From the NCBI RefSeq assembly GCF_005765165.1, contig NZ_VCIW01000024.1, forward strand, positions 1 through 64,000: DNA of 64,000 nt, given 5' to 3'. The notes beneath the pieces are model-generated. The model saw only the letters and a program-made list of their open reading frames with translations, ran no database searches and was not told where the DNA came from. The stretch's first letter is position 1; each line of letters opens with the position of its first letter. The translations under genes were made by a program, and so were the position numbers. Shown here piece by piece: positions 62,043 to 64,000 of the stretch. This stretch comes from Paenibacillus antri. Its GTDB lineage: Bacteria > Bacillota > Bacilli > Paenibacillales > YIM-B00363.

Positions 62043-62878
62043 TGAAACATACGGCCAAGACGGTTGTTTCCGTATTGATCGCGGTCCTTGCACTAGCTTT
62101 CCTGTCGCCGATCTACATTATGCTCGTCAACTCGTTCAAGACGCGGTCGGAGCTGTACGAGAACGCGCTCGCGCTTCCGTCCTCCTTCAGCTTCGAATAT
62201 TACGCCAGCGCCGTCTCCAAGATGAATTTCTTCACCGTATTCGGCAACTCGCTTTACGTCACCCTGGCCACCGTCGTATTCGTCATCGTGCTGTCTTCGA
62301 TGACGGCTTGGATGTTAGTTCGGCAGGACCATGCGCTCAGCAAGGTCATCTTCCTGTCGTTCGTCGCTACGATGTTGATTCCGTTCCAGACGTTAATGAT
62401 GCCCTTAATGCAGGTCATGGACTGGATCCGGACGAACTTGCACATTCCGATGCTGAACACGCACGAGGGCCTGATCTTCATGAATATCGGGTTCCACGCC
62501 GGAATCGCCGTATTTTTGTACCACGGCTTTATGAAATCCATCCCGATCGCCTTGGAGGAAGCCGCCATCTTGGACGGCTGCACGAAATTCGGCGTATTCT
62601 GGAGAATCGTGTTCCCGCTGCTCAAGACGATCACCGTCACCGTCGCGATTCTGGACGTCATCTCTTCTTGGAACGATTACTTGCTGCCGTCCCTCGTGCT
62701 GTCCGATAAGGGCTTGCGCACGATTCAGCTGTCCACCTTCTATTTCTTCGGCGAATTTACGATCGTATGGAACCAAGCGATGGCCGGCTTGACGCTGACG
62801 ATCGTTCCGATCGTACTGTTCTACGCGTTCGCTCAGAAGTACATTATTAAGGGCATTGCGGCCGGCGCGGTGAAATAA
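62042..62878 (+). CDS. Sugar ABC transporter permease (MsmG/UgpE type)
   Basis: The partner permease of 278 residues. It has SPIYIMLVNSFKTRSELYEN, the EAA loop ALEEAAILDGCTKFGVFWRI, and the ending FAQKYIIKGIAAGAVK. It forms a heterodimer with the preceding permease. No ATPase gene is in view; a shared MsmX-type ATPase is expected. It is followed after 31 bases by a glycogen-debranching-type enzyme. Confidence 0.94.
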   Translation: MKHTAKTVVSVLIAVLALAFLSPIYIMLVNSFKTRSELYENALALPSSFSFEYYASAVSKMNFFTVFGNSLYVTLATVVFVIVLSSMTAWMLVRQDHALSKVIFLSFVATMLIPFQTLMMPLMQVMDWIRTNLHIPMLNTHEGLIFMNIGFHAGIAVFLYHGFMKSIPIALEEAAILDGCTKFGVFWRIVFPLLKTITVTVAILDVISSWNDYLLPSLVLSDKGLRTIQLSTFYFFGEFTIVWNQAMAGLTLTIVPIVLFYAFAQKYIIKGIAAGAVK

Positions 62879-62909
62879 AGATCGGGAAATCAGATTGGGG
62901 AAGATCATC

Positions 62910-64000
62910 ATGAACGGACAACAAGCGATCAAAGAAGGACCGTTGTTTTACGTCAGCGACGAACGGGGCGATCTCGTTCCGGATACGGAGCAAGGCCACG
63001 GCTTGTACTGGAAGGATACTCGCTTCTTAAGCCGGCTGCAGCTGTCGGTCGATCGCGAACGGCCGGCCCTGTTAGGGACGGATACGAGCAAGAGTTATGT
63101 ATTGTCCCGAACGTTAATGAAGGAGACGAAGGATCGCGGCGCGATCGAAATCCGAAGAGAATCGTTCCTCTACGAAGGCGTCTTCTACGAACGGCTCGCC
63201 GTAACGAATTATTATCTCGAAAACAATCAAGTCGAGCTGTCGTTCCTTCTGGACGCCGACTTTCAAGATATGTTCCTCGTGCGCAAGTATCGGACCGGGG
63301 AAGTCGGGCACGCGCTGGAGCCCTTCGTCGAACGTCGATCCGTCGCGCTCCGCTACCTCGGGAAGGACGATCTGCATCGGCGGACGACGCTCGCTTGGGA
63401 CGACGAGTCCGCCGCCGTTACCGAGAGCGGTAAGCGAGTAAGCTTCTCCTTCGAGCTGGAGCCGCGGCAGACGAAATCCATTCATCTGTATGCGATCCCG
63501 GCGATCGGAGAGCAAGCGGCTCCGTCGTTGTATTCGTTCGACGAAGCGCTGCAGAAGCTGGATGCGTCCTACGCGCAATGGAGCGCGAGCAATAGCGCCG
63601 CGGCCTCGTCGAACGATCGATTCGACCGTCTCTTCCGCCGCAGCCTGCAGGATTTGCGGATGCTGCAAGACGATATCGGCCACGGCGCCATCCCGGTGGC
63701 CGGCTTGCCGTGGTTCGCCACCCCGTTCGGCCGCGACAGCTTGATTACCTCCCTGTTCATGCTGCCGCTCCATCCGTCCCATGCCGTCGGCACGCTGCGG
63801 ACGCTCGCGGCCTATCAAGGCGCGAAGCACGACCCTTGGCGCGACGAGGAACCGGGGAAAATCATGCATGAAATTCGGTTCGGGGAGCTGGCGAATACGA
63901 ACCAGTCGCCCTTCTCCCCCTACTATGGCGGAGTCGATTCGACGCCGCTCTTCCTCATTCTGCTCGTCGAGTACGTCCGTTGGACCGGCGACACGTCGAT
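62910..64000 (+). CDS. Glycogen-debranching/amylo-alpha-1,6-glucosidase-type enzyme (partial)
   Basis: The reading frame starts at ATG 62910 (GGGGAAG upstream) and runs off the window with no stop, giving 363 residues. The N-terminal part (GLYWKDTRFLSRLQLSVD, then NYYLENNQVELSFLLDADF) is the GDE N-terminal beta domain. The catalytic barrel starts near AGLPWFATPFGRDSLITSL, a motif shared by amylo-alpha-1,6-glucosidases of clan GH-L. The position after an MsmEFG-type importer suggests intracellular hydrolysis of the imported oligosaccharide. The end lies outside the window. Confidence 0.85.
   Translation, partial: MNGQQAIKEGPLFYVSDERGDLVPDTEQGHGLYWKDTRFLSRLQLSVDRERPALLGTDTSKSYVLSRTLMKETKDRGAIEIRRESFLYEGVFYERLAVTNYYLENNQVELSFLLDADFQDMFLVRKYRTGEVGHALEPFVERRSVALRYLGKDDLHRRTTLAWDDESAAVTESGKRVSFSFELEPRQTKSIHLYAIPAIGEQAAPSLYSFDEALQKLDASYAQWSASNSAAASSNDRFDRLFRRSLQDLRMLQDDIGHGAIPVAGLPWFATPFGRDSLITSLFMLPLHPSHAVGTLRTLAAYQGAKHDPWRDEEPGKIMHEIRFGELANTNQSPFSPYYGGVDSTPLFLILLVEYVRWTGDTS

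Overview
The window looks like a chromosomal segment of a GC-rich member of the Paenibacillaceae (Paenibacillus/Cohnella type). The reasons are strong AGGAGG-type ribosome sites, frequent GTG/TTG starts, many carbohydrate ABC importers of the LplABC/YtcQ and MsmEFG types paired with YesM/YesN regulators, and secreted glycosidases. This is judged from gene content only; no search was run. I saw no rRNA, tRNA or CRISPR array.

Layout. 1-131: end of an IS3-family element. 0.28-4 kb: alanyl-tRNA editing protein, sulfatase, unknown protein. 4-11 kb: sugar-phosphate isomerase-like protein and an LplABC-type sugar importer behind a membrane AraC-type sensor-regulator. 11.2-18.6 kb: an unusual oligopeptide-type (Opp/Dpp) importer with a fused dual ATPase, two permeases with large N-terminal extensions, and a substrate-binding protein whose family-5 fold appears circularly permuted. 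18.8-23.3 kb: overlapping zwf and tkt with a divergent LysR regulator. 23.4-25.3 kb: superoxide dismutase with an N-terminal extension and a tandem DUF1259 pair. 25.4-29.2 kb: LacI regulator, FAD oxidoreductase, Gfo/Idh/MocA oxidoreductase. 29.2-31.4 kb: ArsI-like dioxygenase, a possible tiny ORF behind a hairpin, MATE exporter. 31.5-37.5 kb: AraC regulator and two paralogous clan GH-D (GH27/36-like) glycosidases, one secreted with two CBM35-like modules. 37.7-43.2 kb: uronate operon gntR-uxuA-uxuB-nif3-like-aguA. 43.4-50.7 kb: Lin0512 protein, then a long operon running LplB, LplC, substrate-binding protein, YesN, YesM, PhyH-type dioxygenase (frameshifted at its 3' end). 50.9-52.5 kb: SDR and TetR pair with a clear shared operator. 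52.5-56.2 kb: intergenic repeats, then a cassette of ABC exporter with C-terminal cyclic-nucleotide-binding domain, two GNAT-like genes and a 33-codon ORF. 56.3-64 kb: YesM/YesN pair, MsmEFG-type importer and the start of a glycogen-debranching-type enzyme cut by the window end.

How the genes work together. Most of the window serves capture and breakdown of plant polysaccharides. Secreted and cytoplasmic glycosidases cut side chains, three sugar importers with their own regulators bring in oligosaccharides, GH67 alpha-glucuronidase releases glucuronate, and UxuA/UxuB belong to the uronate pathway. Zwf and Tkt are pentose phosphate pathway enzymes.

The two best candidates for something undescribed are the permuted and expanded Opp-type importer (11.2-18.6 kb) and the exporter/GNAT/small-peptide cassette (52.8-56.2 kb). 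Smaller notable points are a likely ATA start codon on the nif3-like gene, a frameshift in the PhyH gene, and a hairpin that would hide the ribosome site of a 25-codon ORF.
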